A stretch of 64,000 bases of DNA from Hydrogenophaga sp. (GTDB lineage: Bacteria; Pseudomonadota; Gammaproteobacteria; Burkholderiales; Burkholderiaceae_C): positions 107,213 to 171,212 of the forward strand of contig NZ_JAHVAB010000081.1 of assembly GCF_019264445.1 (NCBI RefSeq), read 5' to 3'. The translations under genes and the position numbers were made by a program. This document shows, piece by piece, positions 35,998 to 45,507 of the stretch. A model generated the notes under the pieces. That model ran no database searches. It had not been told where the DNA came from and was given only the letters and a program-made list of their open reading frames with translations. How positions within the stretch are numbered: position 1 is the first letter of the stretch; the number at the start of each line of letters is the position of its first letter.

Positions 35998-36984
35998 ATG
36001 GACCTCCACATACGCCCGCTGCAGCGCACGCTTCGCGTGGAAGCCGGCGTGAACCTGCTGGAGGCGCTGCGCGCGCACGACATCCCGGTGTCGTACAGCT
36101 GCCTGGCCGGGCGCTGTGGCACCTGCCGCTGCAAGGTGGTGGCGGGCCAGGTGCTGGAGGCGGGCGGCGAGCAGCGGCCGCCCCAGGCGCTGGAAGCCGC
36201 CGACACCGTGCTGGCCTGCCAGACCTTCATCACCGAAGACTGCACGGTCGAGATTGCCGAGCCCGACGAGGTGGTGGTGCACACCGCGCGCATCGTCAAG
36301 GCCACGGTGCTGGGCATCGATGCGCCCACGCATGACATTCGGCGGCTGCGGCTCAAGCCCGCCAAGCCGCTGGATTTTTCGCCCGGGCAGTATGTGCAGC
36401 TGCAGTTCACGCCCGATCACATCCGCCCGTATTCGATGGCCGGCCTGTGCACCGATGGCGAGCTGGAGTTTCATGTGCGCTGCGTGCCCGATGGGCGCGT
36501 GAGTGGCTACATCGCCAACGAGCTGAAGGTGGGCGACGCCGTGCGCGTGACCGGCCCGCTGGGTTCGGCCTACCTGCGCCGCAAGCACACCGGGCCCATG
36601 CTCTGTGTGGCGGGCGGCACGGGGCTGGCGCCCATCCTGTCCATCGTGCGGGGTGTGGTGGCCGCCGGCATGCACAACCCGATCCACCTCTACCTGGGCG
36701 TGCGCGCCGAGCGCGACGTGTACGGACAAGCGTGGCTGGCCGAGTTGCAATCGCAGTACCCCGCGCTGCAGGTGCACACGGTGGTGGCCTCCGGCCATGC
36801 GCCGGGCTGCCGCAGCGGGCTGGTGACCGACGCCATCGAGCACGACTGGCCCAGCCTGAGCGGCTTTCGCGCCTACCTCTGCGGTGCGCCGCCCATGGTG
36901 GAGGCCACTTCGCGGCTGGTGAGCCGCCTGGGTGTGCTGCCCGAGCAGATTTACGCCGATGCGTTCTACGCCAGCGGCACTTGA
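35998..36984 (+). CDS. Aromatic oxygenase reductase: plant-type 2Fe-2S plus FAD/NAD domains (NagAa-like)
   Basis: 328 residues from the ATG at 35998; the frame is open further upstream but the family starts here. The plant-type ferredoxin domain has C35, C40, C43 and C74 ([12 protein letters not shown] then ACQT). The FAD motif RPYSMAGL is near residue 142, and the NAD motif [17 protein letters not shown] near 200, with CGAPPMVEA near the end. It passes electrons from NAD(P)H to the Rieske ferredoxin encoded at 38783. It is first in the order reductase-alpha-beta-ferredoxin. Confidence 0.92.
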   Translation: MDLHIRPLQRTLRVEAGVNLLEALRAHDIPVSYSCLAGRCGTCRCKVVAGQVLEAGGEQRPPQALEAADTVLACQTFITEDCTVEIAEPDEVVVHTARIVKATVLGIDAPTHDIRRLRLKPAKPLDFSPGQYVQLQFTPDHIRPYSMAGLCTDGELEFHVRCVPDGRVSGYIANELKVGDAVRVTGPLGSAYLRRKHTGPMLCVAGGTGLAPILSIVRGVVAAGMHNPIHLYLGVRAERDVYGQAWLAELQSQYPALQVHTVVASGHAPGCRSGLVTDAIEHDWPSLSGFRAYLCGAPPMVEATSRLVSRLGVLPEQIYADAFYASGT

Positions 36985-36998
36985 AGAAGGAGACCCCC

Positions 36999-38273
36999 AT
37001 GACCCACCCCACCACCCCGAACGGTGAACCCACGTTCCCGCAGCAGATCCGCTGGGAGAGCGAAGGCACGAGCCGCATTCCCTTCATGGCCTACACCGAC
37101 GACGGGCAGCACAAGAAGGAACTGGAGCGGTTCTTCTACACCAAGCACTGGAACTACGTGGGCCTGGAGGCCGAGGTGCCGAACGCGGGCGACTACAAAC
37201 GCACGGTGGTCGGTGAGCGCTCGGTGCTCATGGTGCGCGACGCCGATGGCAGCATCAGCGTGGTGGAAAACGTGTGCGCGCACCGCGGCATGCAGTTCTG
37301 CCGCGAGCGCCATGGCAACAAGAAAGAGTTTGTCTGCCCCTACCACCAGTGGAGCTACACGCTCAAGGGCGATCTGCAAGGCGTGCCGTTTCGCCGTGGG
37401 GTGAAGCAGGACGGCAAGGTCAACGGCGGCATGCCCGCCGACTTCAAGACGACGGACCACGGCCTCAACAAACTCAAGGTGGCCACGCGCGGTGGCGTGG
37501 TGTTTGCCAGCTTCGACCACGAGGTCGAATCGCTGGAAGACTTCATGGGGCCGACCATCCTCGGCTACTTCGACCGCCTCTTCAACGGCCGCAAGCTCAC
37601 CATCCTGGGCTACAACCGCCAGCGCATTCCGGGCAACTGGAAACTGATGCAGGAGAACATCAAGGACCCGTATCACCCGGGCCTGCTGCACACCTGGTTC
37701 GTCACCTTCGGGCTCTGGCGCGCCGACAACAAGAGCGAGCTGAAGATGGACGCACGCCACCGCCACGCCGCCATGATTTCCACGCGCGGCCAGTCGGGCA
37801 AGGCCGAGCAGGTGACGCAGGTCTCCAGCTTCAAGGAAAGCATGCAACTGCACGACCCGCGCTTTCTGGACATCGTGCCCGAGGCCTGGTGGGACGGCCC
37901 CACGGCGGTGATGATGACGCTGTTCCCCAGTGTCATCCTGCAGCAGCAGGTCAACAGCGTGTCCACGCGCCACATCCAGCCCGATGGCCACGGCGCCTTC
38001 GATTTTGTGTGGACGCACTTCGGCTTTGAAGACGACACCCCCGAGATGACCCAGCGCCGCCTGCGCCAGGCCAACCTGTTTGGCCCCGCCGGTTTTGTCT
38101 CAGCCGACGACGGCGAGGTGATCGAGTTTTCGCAGCAGGGCTTCGAGCAGAAGCCGTATCACCGAGCGCTGGCCGAGCTGGGCGGGCGCGAGGTGGGCGA
38201 CACCGATCACATGGTCACCGAGACGCTGATTCGCGGCATGTACGCCTACTGGCGCGAAGTGATGGAGGCCTGA
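36999..38273 (+). CDS. Rieske oxygenase alpha subunit, salicylate 5-hydroxylase/anthranilate dioxygenase type
   Basis: 424 residues from the ATG at 36999, with AAGGAG 7 bases upstream. The Rieske cluster is C93-x-H95 and C113-x2-H116 ([14 protein letters not shown]). The catalytic iron site is D223-PY-H226-PGLL-H231, with the bridging aspartate spaced as in naphthalene dioxygenase. The neighbours and gene order match nagAa-G-H-Ab, so ring hydroxylation of salicylate (to gentisate) is the favoured guess; anthranilate (AndAc) is the main alternative. No ring-cleavage gene is adjacent. Confidence 0.9.
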   Translation: MTHPTTPNGEPTFPQQIRWESEGTSRIPFMAYTDDGQHKKELERFFYTKHWNYVGLEAEVPNAGDYKRTVVGERSVLMVRDADGSISVVENVCAHRGMQFCRERHGNKKEFVCPYHQWSYTLKGDLQGVPFRRGVKQDGKVNGGMPADFKTTDHGLNKLKVATRGGVVFASFDHEVESLEDFMGPTILGYFDRLFNGRKLTILGYNRQRIPGNWKLMQENIKDPYHPGLLHTWFVTFGLWRADNKSELKMDARHRHAAMISTRGQSGKAEQVTQVSSFKESMQLHDPRFLDIVPEAWWDGPTAVMMTLFPSVILQQQVNSVSTRHIQPDGHGAFDFVWTHFGFEDDTPEMTQRRLRQANLFGPAGFVSADDGEVIEFSQQGFEQKPYHRALAELGGREVGDTDHMVTETLIRGMYAYWREVMEA

Positions 38274-38275
38274 GC

Positions 38276-38776
38276 ATGAGCGAACCCCAACGCACCACGA
38301 ACAGCCCGAGCTTCGAAGACCACATGGCCATTGCGCGGCTCTACGCCGACTACGCGCAGGCGGTCGACTCCGGCGACTGGAACCTCTGGCCCGAGTTCTT
38401 CATTGAAGACTGCGTCTACAAACTGATTCCGCGCGAAAACCACGAGCGCGGCTTTCCGCTGGCCACGCTGTCCTTCGAGAGCAAGGGCATGCTCAAGGAC
38501 CGCGCCTACGGCATCCAGGAAACGCTGTTCCACGATCCGTATTACCAGCGCCATGTGGTGGGTGCGCCGTTGGTGCACAAGGCCGAGGCCGACCGCTTCG
38601 AGGTGGAAGCCAACTACGCCGTGTTCCGCACCAAGCTCTCGCGCGAGTCGACGGTGTTCAACGTCGGGCGCTACATCGACGTGATCGTGCGCACCCCCGA
38701 AGGCCTCAAGTTCGCTTCACGCCTGTGCGTGTACGACAGCGAAATGATCCCGAACTCCATCATCTATCCGATCTGA
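38276..38776 (+). CDS. Aromatic oxygenase beta subunit (NagH-like)
   Basis: 166 residues, SnoaL-like cone fold of small ring-hydroxylating subunits. [36 protein letters not shown] near the N-terminus and the ending [19 protein letters not shown] are typical. It begins two bases after the alpha gene stop. It forms the alpha3beta3 oxygenase with the preceding product and has mainly a structural role. Confidence 0.9.
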   Translation: MSEPQRTTNSPSFEDHMAIARLYADYAQAVDSGDWNLWPEFFIEDCVYKLIPRENHERGFPLATLSFESKGMLKDRAYGIQETLFHDPYYQRHVVGAPLVHKAEADRFEVEANYAVFRTKLSRESTVFNVGRYIDVIVRTPEGLKFASRLCVYDSEMIPNSIIYPI

Positions 38777-38782
38777 CCAACC

Positions 38783-39106
38783 ATGAGCAACACCACCCCC
38801 TGGCTGGATGCCGCCGACGCCAGCGATGTGCCCGACGACGACGTGATCGGTGTGGAAGTGGCCGGCCGCGACATCGCCCTCTACAAGGTCGACGGCAGCG
38901 TGTTTGCCACCGACAACCTCTGCACCCACGGCCACGCGCGCCTGTGCGACGGTTTTCTGGAAGGGCATGAAATCGAATGCCCGCTGCACCAGGGCAAGTT
39001 CGATGTGCGCGACGGCAGCCCCACTTGCGCGCCGGTCACCGAGGCCTTGCGCTGCTACCCGGTGCGCATCGAAGCGGGTCGGGTGTTTCTGCAGCTGGAG
39101 GGCTGA
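38783..39106 (+). CDS. Rieske-type ferredoxin of the aromatic oxygenase (NagAb-like)
   Basis: 107 residues. Rieske ligands C47-x-H49 ([11 protein letters not shown]) and C66-x2-H69 (CPLHQG), with [25 protein letters not shown] as the usual C-terminal stretch. It carries electrons from the reductase to the alpha subunit. It is the last gene of the cluster, 6 bases after the beta gene, and converges with amiC 13 bases on. There is no separate second oxygenase to share it with in the window. Confidence 0.94.
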   Translation: MSNTTPWLDAADASDVPDDDVIGVEVAGRDIALYKVDGSVFATDNLCTHGHARLCDGFLEGHEIECPLHQGKFDVRDGSPTCAPVTEALRCYPVRIEAGRVFLQLEG

Positions 39107-39119
39107 GCGCCGCCGCGGC

Positions 39120-40547
39120 TCAAATCTGCCGGTTGCGCGCCAGCGGTGGGTTTTTGGAGAAGTAGGCCACGATGCCGCGCAGCAGCGCATCGGCCAGGTC
39201 GTCCTGGTACTTCGGGTCGTTCAGGCGCTTCTCTTCGTCGGGGTTGCTGATGAACGCCGTTTCCACCAGCACGCTGGGGATGTCGGGCGCGCGCAGCACC
39301 GCAAAGTTGGCTTGCTCCACCTGCGGCTTGTGCAGTTTGCCGATGCGTTTGACGTGGCCCAGCATCGCGGTGCCCAGCTTCAGGCTGTCGTTGATCTGCG
39401 CGGTGGTGCTCATGTCCAGCAGGGCGCGGCGCACGTTGGCGTCGGCGGCTTTCGTGTTCAGGCCTCCCACCAGGTCGGCCGCGTTTTCCTTGTCGGCCAT
39501 CCAGCGCGCGGCAGCGCTGCTGGCGCCGCGCGTGCTCAGCGCATACACGCTGGCGCCTTGCGGGCGCGGGGTCAGGAAGGCGTCGGCGTGCAGGCTGATG
39601 AACAGGTCGGCCTGCACCCGCTGCGCTTTCTGTACCCGCACCTGCAGCGGCACGAAGAAGTCCTTGTCGCGCGTCATGTAGGCGCGCATCGGGTTGCCAT
39701 TGACGCGCGTGTCGTTGATGCGGTCGCGCAGCTTCTGCGCGATCTGCAGCACCACCTTTTTCTCGTGCGTGCCACCGGGGCCGATGGCGCCCGGGTCTTC
39801 ACCGCCGTGGCCCGGGTCCAGCGCGACGATGATCAACCGCTCCGTCTTGCCCTTGCCCGCTGGCGGCTGTTTGGCCGGGCTGCCTTTGCCGCTGCCCGCC
39901 ACCTGGGTGTCTTCGGTGTCGGGCGCGCCGGGTGTCTTGCCCGCGCTGGCGGGCGGCTTGGGCTGCTCGCGGCCTGCGATCAGGTCGCCCAGCGGGTCGT
40001 CTGCGCGGGTGGCGGGCTTGGTGACCTTGTCGGCCTCCAGGCCCAGCAGGCGCGCGGCGCGCTCGCTGGCGGCGTCCATGTCCTTCATGCGCTGGGCGAT
40101 CAGCTGCTCCAGCGGGTCGGGCGGGTTCACGGGGTACAGGTCGAACACCAGCCGGTGCTGGTAGGCCGCCACGGGTTCGAGGTTGAACACCTGCGGCTTG
40201 ATCGGCTTCTTGAGGTCGATCACCAGGCGCACCACGTTGGGCGCGTTCTGTGCCGCACGAATGCCGGCGATGTTGGGATCGTCCGACTTGAGCTTGCCCA
40301 CCAGCTCCCGCAGGCCGGGCAGCAGGTCGATGCCCTCGATGTCCACCGCCAGGCGCGGCGGGTCGGTGACGAAGAACTGCCTGGCCTGCAGCGCGCCGTC
40401 GGACTCGATGGTCACGCGGGTGTAGTCCTCGGCCGGCCAGATGCGCACGGCCACCACGCTGGCACCGCGCGCAATCTGCTGCGCGCCCAGCAGCAGCACC
40501 AGCGAGCCGGTGCGCAGGAGCGTGCGGCGGGTGAGGGCGCCGCTCAT
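39120..40547 (-). CDS. amiC: N-acetylmuramoyl-L-alanine amidase with AMIN domain (AmiC type)
   Basis: 475 residues from the ATG at 40547, which overlaps the tsaE stop. The start LTRRTLLRTGSLVLLLG is a twin-arginine signal, matching Tat-exported AmiC. The AMIN domain is at about residues 30-135 (VVAVRIWPAEDYTRVTIESD), then a Pro/Ala-rich linker, then Amidase_3 with zinc ligands in VALDPGHGGEDPGAIG, the SLHADAF histidine and the catalytic glutamate in VLVETAFISN. It splits septal peptidoglycan so daughter cells separate. Confidence 0.94.
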   Translation of the reverse strand: MSGALTRRTLLRTGSLVLLLGAQQIARGASVVAVRIWPAEDYTRVTIESDGALQARQFFVTDPPRLAVDIEGIDLLPGLRELVGKLKSDDPNIAGIRAAQNAPNVVRLVIDLKKPIKPQVFNLEPVAAYQHRLVFDLYPVNPPDPLEQLIAQRMKDMDAASERAARLLGLEADKVTKPATRADDPLGDLIAGREQPKPPASAGKTPGAPDTEDTQVAGSGKGSPAKQPPAGKGKTERLIIVALDPGHGGEDPGAIGPGGTHEKKVVLQIAQKLRDRINDTRVNGNPMRAYMTRDKDFFVPLQVRVQKAQRVQADLFISLHADAFLTPRPQGASVYALSTRGASSAAARWMADKENAADLVGGLNTKAADANVRRALLDMSTTAQINDSLKLGTAMLGHVKRIGKLHKPQVEQANFAVLRAPDIPSVLVETAFISNPDEEKRLNDPKYQDDLADALLRGIVAYFSKNPPLARNRQI

Positions 40548-41092
40548 GCGAGCGCCTCCAGCAGGCGCTGGCCGGTGGGGGTGAGCGCCGTGGCGTGCAC
40601 GGTGCGCCGGGTGTCCTGTTCCGGGTCGGTGAGGTGGGAGGTCGTCATGTCGTCGGGTTGGATGTCGATCTGCAGATCGATCACCGGGAGAAATTCGCCG
40701 GCGCGCTCGGGCCACTCCACCAGCTTGAGACCGGGGCTGGCAAAAAGTTCGCGGAAGCCCGCGTCTTCCCATTCGCGCGGGTCGTTGAAGCGGTAGAAGT
40801 CAAAGTGCCAGATCTGCAGCGGCACGCCAGCCGGCATCAGCGGGCAGCCCACGGCGCTGTGAGGCTCCACCACCGCATACGTGGGGCTCTTGATGCGCCC
40901 TTGCACGCCGAGTGCGCGCAGCAGGTGGCGCACCAGCGTGGTCTTGCCGGCACCCAGGTCGCCTTGCAGCGTGAGCGTGGCGTGGGTGATGGCGGGGGAG
41001 CTGGCCAGCCGGCGCGCAAAGGCTTGTGTGTCGTCTTCGGTGGCCCAGTGCCCCTGCCAGCGGTGGGCCGGGGACGCGGTGCCCGCAGGCAC
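40544..41092 (-). CDS. tsaE: tRNA threonylcarbamoyladenosine biosynthesis protein TsaE
   Basis: 182 residues if started at the GTG at 41092, which has AGGA 8 bases upstream; a longer frame reaches 41146 through GTG and TTG starts but overlaps the divergent queG leader. P-loop LQGDLGAGKTTLVRHLLRALG, SPTYAVVEPH, the FDFYRFNDPREWEDAGF region and LVEWPERAGEFLP are the TsaE hallmarks. This ATPase supports TsaB/TsaD in making t6A37 of ANN-reading tRNAs. Coupled to amiC by ATGA, the common betaproteobacterial order. Confidence 0.93.
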   Translation of the reverse strand: MPAGTASPAHRWQGHWATEDDTQAFARRLASSPAITHATLTLQGDLGAGKTTLVRHLLRALGVQGRIKSPTYAVVEPHSAVGCPLMPAGVPLQIWHFDFYRFNDPREWEDAGFRELFASPGLKLVEWPERAGEFLPVIDLQIDIQPDDMTTSHLTDPEQDTRRTVHATALTPTGQRLLEALA

Positions 41093-41119
41093 CGGCTCGG
41101 TTCCTACAATGGGCTTCAC

Positions 41120-42196
41120 ATGAAGTTCGCTTTGGATGCCGCTCAACTCGTCTCGCAGATACAGGCCTGGGGCCAGGAGCTCGCATTTTCACAAATTGGC
41201 GTGGCCGGTGTGGATTTGTCGGCTGCCGAGCCGGGTCTGCAGGCCTGGTTGTCGGCTGGATGGCACGGTGACATGGGGTACATGGCCACGCATGGCATGA
41301 AGCGTGCCCGCCCCGCCGAGCTGGTGCCCGGCACGCTGAGCGTCATCACCGCGCGCATGGACTACCTGCCGCGCGACACCCCCGAAGACTGGCAGACCCG
41401 GGAGCTGCAGCGCCTGCAGCGCCCGGGCGAGGCCATCGTGTCGGTGTATGCCAGGGGGCGGGACTACCACAAGGTGCTGCGCAACCGCCTGCAGACGCTG
41501 GCCGAGCGCATCCAGGCCGCGGTGGGGCCGCTCGGGCACCGCGTGTTCACCGACTCCGCGCCCGTGCTCGAGGCCGAGCTGGCGCAGCGCAGCGGCCAGG
41601 GCTGGCGCGGCAAACACACGCTGCTGCTCCACCGCGAAGCGGGCTCCATGTTCTTCCTGGGCGAGATCTACCTCGACATCGCCCTGCCACCCACCGAACC
41701 CGTGACCCCGCACTGCGGCGGCTGCAGCGCCTGCATCGACATCTGCCCCACGCAAGCCATCACTGCGCCACACCGGCTCGATGCACGCCGTTGCATCAGT
41801 TACCTCACCATCGAACACGCCGGGCCCATTCCCGAAGCCATTCGACCCCTCATGGGCAACCGCATCTACGGCTGCGACGATTGCCAGCTCATCTGCCCGT
41901 GGAACAAGTTCGCCCAGCGCAGCCCCTTGCCCGACTTTGACGCCCGCGAAGGCCTGAGCGGCACCACGCTGGCGGCCTTGTTCGCCTGGAGCGAAGCGGA
42001 GTTTCTGCGCCGCACCGAAGGCAGCCCGATCCGGCGCATCGGGCACGAGCGCTGGCTGCGCAACATCGCGGTGTCGCTTGGCAACGCGCTGCGCGCGGGC
42101 GCTGGCGAAGAAGTGCGGCAAGCCCTGCAAACCCGCGCCGGGCACCCCAGTGAGCTGGTGCGCGAGCATGTGGCCTGGGCGCTGGCGCAGGCGTAA
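41120..42196 (+). CDS. queG: Epoxyqueuosine reductase
   Basis: 358 residues from the ATG at 41120. The DUF1730 N-terminal part contains SVYARGRDYHKVLRNRL. Two 4Fe-4S clusters are given by CGGCSACIDICPTQAI and CDDCQLICPWNKF, followed by helical repeats (GHERWLRNIAVSLGNAL). The cobalamin-dependent enzyme removes the epoxide in the last step of queuosine synthesis. It is divergent from tsaE; TACAAT at 41105-41110 could be its -10 box, giving a very short leader. Confidence 0.95.
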   Translation: MKFALDAAQLVSQIQAWGQELAFSQIGVAGVDLSAAEPGLQAWLSAGWHGDMGYMATHGMKRARPAELVPGTLSVITARMDYLPRDTPEDWQTRELQRLQRPGEAIVSVYARGRDYHKVLRNRLQTLAERIQAAVGPLGHRVFTDSAPVLEAELAQRSGQGWRGKHTLLLHREAGSMFFLGEIYLDIALPPTEPVTPHCGGCSACIDICPTQAITAPHRLDARRCISYLTIEHAGPIPEAIRPLMGNRIYGCDDCQLICPWNKFAQRSPLPDFDAREGLSGTTLAALFAWSEAEFLRRTEGSPIRRIGHERWLRNIAVSLGNALRAGAGEEVRQALQTRAGHPSELVREHVAWALAQA

Positions 42197-42235
42197 GCGG
42201 GCCACGCTGTTTGTTTCAACTCACGGACCAAAAAA

Positions 42236-42628
42236 ATGAAGTTGGGATACACCATCGTCTACGTGCCCCATGTAGAAGCCTCGCTGGCGTTTTTTGAGCA
42301 AGCATTCGGCTTCTCCAGGCGGTTCCTGCATGAATCTGGCACGTATGGCGAGCTGCAAAGCGGTGACACGACCCTCGCGTTTGCAGCCCACGAACTCGCG
42401 TCTTCCAACTTTTCCGGCGGTCATGTTGCTGCTTCGGAATCGAAGGAGCCATTGGGCATGGAGCTGGGCCTGGTGACCGACGATGTGGAGGCTGCACATG
42501 CGCAAGCACTGGCGGCCGGAGCAACGCAACTGGCGGAGCCTCGCAGCAAGCCTTGGGGGCAAGTCGTGTCCTATGTGCGCTGCCCGGACGGCACGCTCGT
42601 TGAGCTTTGCACGCCCGTGGGGGGATGA
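42236..42628 (+). CDS. VOC-family (glyoxalase/bleomycin-resistance fold) protein
   Basis: 130 residues. It starts KLGYTIVYVPHVEASLAFFEQAFGF, the first VOC half, and ends VRCPDGTLVELCTPV, the second, with the metal-type glutamates in GELQSGDTTLAF and LVELCTP. Such proteins include glyoxalases, isomerases and antibiotic-binding proteins, so the reaction cannot be named. It lies 39 bases after queG on the same strand. Confidence 0.85.
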   Translation: MKLGYTIVYVPHVEASLAFFEQAFGFSRRFLHESGTYGELQSGDTTLAFAAHELASSNFSGGHVAASESKEPLGMELGLVTDDVEAAHAQALAAGATQLAEPRSKPWGQVVSYVRCPDGTLVELCTPVGG

Positions 42629-42824
42629 GCTTGGCGGGCGCGTTCTGGTCAGTTCCCGGCGTTTGGATACTGGGTCACACGCCTCTATGGGTTTCGGTTG
42701 CTGCGTTGGCAACGATCAAGCAGAACGCGATTGAAGCAAGCGTGCTCGCCAAGGTGGGCGATGCCGCAGCGTGGCTCGACGTCGCGTACCCTGTCGAAGC
42801 AAAGCCAACGACGGAGACACTGAC

Positions 42825-43457
42825 ATGCCACCCATGACGCCCCAGCCACGCCGCTTCACGATGATCCGGGGCTTTCACCTGGCCGACTTCATCACGCTGG
42901 GCAATGCCGCCTGTGGCTTGTTGTCGGTGTTCCTGGCCATGATGTTCATGGCCAGCGGCTCGCTCACGCACTTTTGGCTGTCGGCCGCCATGACCCCGCT
43001 GGCCTTCGTCTTTGACGTCTTCGATGGCAAGGTCGCGCGCTGGCGCCACCAGCATTCACCGCTGGGCCGCGAGCTGGATTCGCTGGCCGACGTCATCTCC
43101 TTCGGCGTGGGCCCCGCAGCGCTGGGCTTCGCCGCGGGGCTGCAGGGCGGGTGGGACATCGTGCTGCTGTGCTATTTCGTCTGCTGCGGCGTCAGCCGGC
43201 TGGCGCGCTTCAACGTCACCGCCGAACAACTCACCACCGACTCGGGCAAGGTCGCCTACTTCGAAGGCACACCGATCCCCACCAGCGTGATCCTGACGGC
43301 CGTGCTCTCATGGGCCGCCTGGCAGGGTGCGCTGGGTGCGCAACTGTGGGGCGGCGTGTGGCAACTCGGGCCCTGGCAGCTGCACCCCATGAGCCTGCTG
43401 TTCGCGCTGTCGGGCACGGCGATGATCAGCAAGACCTTGCGCATCCCCAAGTTCTGA
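42825..43457 (+). CDS. pssA: CDP-alcohol phosphatidyltransferase, probably phosphatidylserine synthase
   Basis: 210 residues from the ATG at 42825 (MPPMTPQPRRFTMIRGFHLADFITLGN) with GGAG upstream. The CDP-alcohol transferase motif D-G-x2-A-R-x8-G-x3-D-x3-D is seen as FDGKVARWRHQHSPLGRELDSLADVISFG. Six hydrophobic spans. The opening HLADFITLGNAACGLLSVF is characteristic of type II PssA, which makes phosphatidylserine from CDP-diacylglycerol and serine at the inner membrane. Between the VOC gene and here (42629-42824) I see no gene. Confidence 0.9.
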   Translation: MPPMTPQPRRFTMIRGFHLADFITLGNAACGLLSVFLAMMFMASGSLTHFWLSAAMTPLAFVFDVFDGKVARWRHQHSPLGRELDSLADVISFGVGPAALGFAAGLQGGWDIVLLCYFVCCGVSRLARFNVTAEQLTTDSGKVAYFEGTPIPTSVILTAVLSWAAWQGALGAQLWGGVWQLGPWQLHPMSLLFALSGTAMISKTLRIPKF

Positions 43458-43671
43458 AGGCGGTAGGTGGTGTAACGCTGGATTCGGCCAACAGAGAGCG
43501 ATGCTGCGACGCCCTGTTGCCCTGCAGATAGGCCGGGCGGGTGCGCGGCTGGCTAGACTTCGGGAATTGGCCAGAAGCGGCCGCTCGATGAAATCCTAGA
43601 CGCACCTGCTGCTCGTTGTCAGATTCGATTGTTGGCCTGTAGCCCGTGGCGATACTTTCACCAAGAAGAAC

Positions 43672-44001
43672 ATGCTGTCCTCACTCTCATTGTCTGGCGC
43701 GGCCGCAATCCTCCTGCACATTCCGATGCTTGGCATTATCTTGATGGTGGTAGTACTCGCCACGGGCGACAGTCATCTTCGACAATTTGCTCGTGGCCCA
43801 GCCGTCTTGTTGTTGGCGTACTTGGTGACCGTCGCGCTGGTATGGTCATCGGGCCTTTGGGGAGGCTGGTTCGGTGCTGGGTTTTGGTTACTTATCTTGC
43901 TGTTTGCAGTACCTTTGCCGCTGTTCTTCGTCGTGCTGGTCATGTTCCTTAAGAGCCATGGCATGGCGAAGATTCTTCGAAATGGCGCGAGCAGTACTTA
44001 G
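43672..44001 (+). CDS. Small membrane protein of unknown function
   Basis: 109 residues, almost wholly hydrophobic with three or four spans (ILLHIPMLGIILMVVVL; GPAVLLLAYLVTVALVW; FGAGFWLLILLFAVPLPLFFVVLVMFL), ending in a charged tail KSHGMAKILRNGASST. I recognise no family. It has a weak AAGAA ribosome site. Its base composition is clearly less GC-rich than the surrounding chromosome, and it lies at the left edge of a low-GC stretch (about 43.6-45.5 kb), suggesting acquisition. It converges with the two hypothetical genes to its right. Confidence 0.55.
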   Translation: MLSSLSLSGAAAILLHIPMLGIILMVVVLATGDSHLRQFARGPAVLLLAYLVTVALVWSSGLWGGWFGAGFWLLILLFAVPLPLFFVVLVMFLKSHGMAKILRNGASST

Positions 44002-44095
44002 CTATTTCTGGATGAATCGAGGTGTTGCGTCAAACTTCCGCTTAGGGCCCGTTGCAGACGTACATATAAACGTTGATTAGTTGAAGTCTGGACGA

Positions 44096-44749
44096 TCATT
44101 TCCCTGTTCTCGATGGCGTAATGGTGTTTAGAACATCAAATGCGAATTGAGTAAATTCTGCGCCTGAGCCTATTCGTGGAAGTTGCTCGCACTGGGCTGC
44201 GATTTCCCACATGGTATTACCTTGTCTGCGCGGCTTCGTGAAGGCAATCAAGAAATTCCGCCGAACCGCCAGTACCTCTTGGGTCTGCAGGTCGTAAATG
44301 AGCAGTTCACCGCCAGAAATGCCATGCTCACGGTCCCGCGCTCGAGCAATGCCACGCCAGGTGTAGCCATATCGGGCGGTTATGGCGGGAATGCCGATCA
44401 CCTGCATGGGAGTGGCCTCCTTGAGATGTGTGGTCACTCTGCCGTTTTGATCAAGCGCAGGAACCCGTGTGAATCCAAACAACCGGATGTATGGCGCACG
44501 AATGTCTGCCTGCCACTTCACATCTCGACGGGGGTATTCGACGAATTGGTAGTTATATATAGGAGGCTGCACAAACCGCATTCCATGCATCTTCAAGCTA
44601 TCTCCATCCAACCTGAATATCCGTTGAATCCACGGCATCTCCAATGCATACGGCAGAGTCAGAGGGTCGTCATGTTTCGCCGACGCCGGTGAGGGGCTGC
44701 CCTGCGGCCGCGCAAAGTAAAGGCCCTCCACGTTGGGCACGGTCCTCAC
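44096..44749 (-). CDS. Hypothetical protein, coupled to the preceding gene by GTGA
   Basis: 217 residues from a GTG at 44749 that overlaps the stop of the upstream gene as GTGA; the open frame further upstream is only a shadow of that gene. It opens RTVPNVEGLYFARPQGSP; no signal peptide or membrane span is seen. The middle has many aromatic residues (PPIYNYQFVEYPRRDVKW, APYIRLFGFTRVP). I recognise no domain. AT-rich codons are frequent compared with neighbours. It probably acts with the upstream product, since translation is linked. Confidence 0.65.
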   Translation of the reverse strand: MRTVPNVEGLYFARPQGSPSPASAKHDDPLTLPYALEMPWIQRIFRLDGDSLKMHGMRFVQPPIYNYQFVEYPRRDVKWQADIRAPYIRLFGFTRVPALDQNGRVTTHLKEATPMQVIGIPAITARYGYTWRGIARARDREHGISGGELLIYDLQTQEVLAVRRNFLIAFTKPRRQGNTMWEIAAQCEQLPRIGSGAEFTQFAFDVLNTITPSRTGK

Positions 44750-45183
44750 GATCCATTGCCCTGCTTCGGTGCTGCACAGGTGCGCGCAGTGACGTAGCCG
44801 AGATAGATGTGGGTCATGTCGTTGGTGTGCGCAGCGTAGCTGACTTCCAGGCCGCCGCCCCCGGAGTAGGGCTTCGCACTGCGGCTGACAACCGTGAGTG
44901 TGTCGCCACAGGCCTCTGCAAGGGCCTTGTGTCGGCCCTCCAGAGTCACCTCCGCTACGTTCGCCCACTTGCTCTCGGGCACTTCATAGAAGTCCACGCT
45001 GACGATGATTTCGGCCTTGAGTTTGTCTGAATACCACCGCAGCGTTCTGTCCTTGGAGACCGGAACTTGTCGCCAGTCCGCCGATAGGCTAAGCAGGAAC
45101 TCGTTGTAGTCGTAGGGGTGAAGTTCCTCCGAAGCCACTTGGGGAGCCAGTGCGGGGAGGCTGAAGGAGTAGCTGAACTTCAT
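44746..45183 (-). CDS. Hypothetical protein, first of a two-gene low-GC unit
   Basis: 145 residues from the ATG at 45183 (MKFSYSFSLPALAPQVASEE); an ATG at 45231 would add 16 residues. No family recognised, no signal peptide. It contains DYNEFLLSLSADWRQVPV, an acidic middle, and a glycine run PYSGGGGLEVSY. The stop overlaps the next start. Codon use is less GC-biased than the neighbouring chromosomal genes. Possible roles (toxin-immunity or other accessory pair) are guesses only. Confidence 0.6.
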   Translation of the reverse strand: MKFSYSFSLPALAPQVASEELHPYDYNEFLLSLSADWRQVPVSKDRTLRWYSDKLKAEIIVSVDFYEVPESKWANVAEVTLEGRHKALAEACGDTLTVVSRSAKPYSGGGGLEVSYAAHTNDMTHIYLGYVTARTCAAPKQGNGS

Positions 45184-45507
45184 CGTGCGTTGTGATGGAT
45201 TCGAAAGTCTGGTTCTGGCCGAAAACACCATGCTAGCTCAGGCTGTACCGGGACCGTAGCGGAAGTTCAGCTACTCTGTGCTTCGTATCTCAAGGAATAC
45301 AGAGCCAACCATGAAGCGTCATGGGACTACGCGGAGATTCGGCTCACCAGGCCAACAACAGCTAGCCCCTGCCGACCTGATTCGGCTAACCCATGCAAAC
45401 TACCGCAGTGAATGCTTTATAGAAGCTCTTGGGACGTCCGCTGATGGCCGATAGCAGGCATGCTAGCTGAGGTCTGCCTTGGGCCCCCGACTAAACGCAA
45501 ACCCAAG
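45184..45507. other. Gene-poor low-GC stretch with an imperfect direct repeat
   Basis: No convincing gene in about 320 bases. CATGCTAGCTCAGG at 45229-45242 recurs as CATGCTAGCTGAGG at 45459-45472 (one mismatch in 14), bracketing 216 bases. There is no transposase, tRNA or clear attC structure. It may mark an old insertion or deletion edge at the right border of the low-GC segment. Confidence 0.4.

Noticed and set aside
42607..42837. Small frame between the VOC gene and pssA
   Set aside because: It overlaps both neighbours, has no ribosome site and no recognisable protein features.
45380..45480. Possible attC-like integron site near the low-GC genes
   Set aside because: No core sites, no conserved imperfect hairpin and no integrase in the window; the text only vaguely resembles a cassette end.
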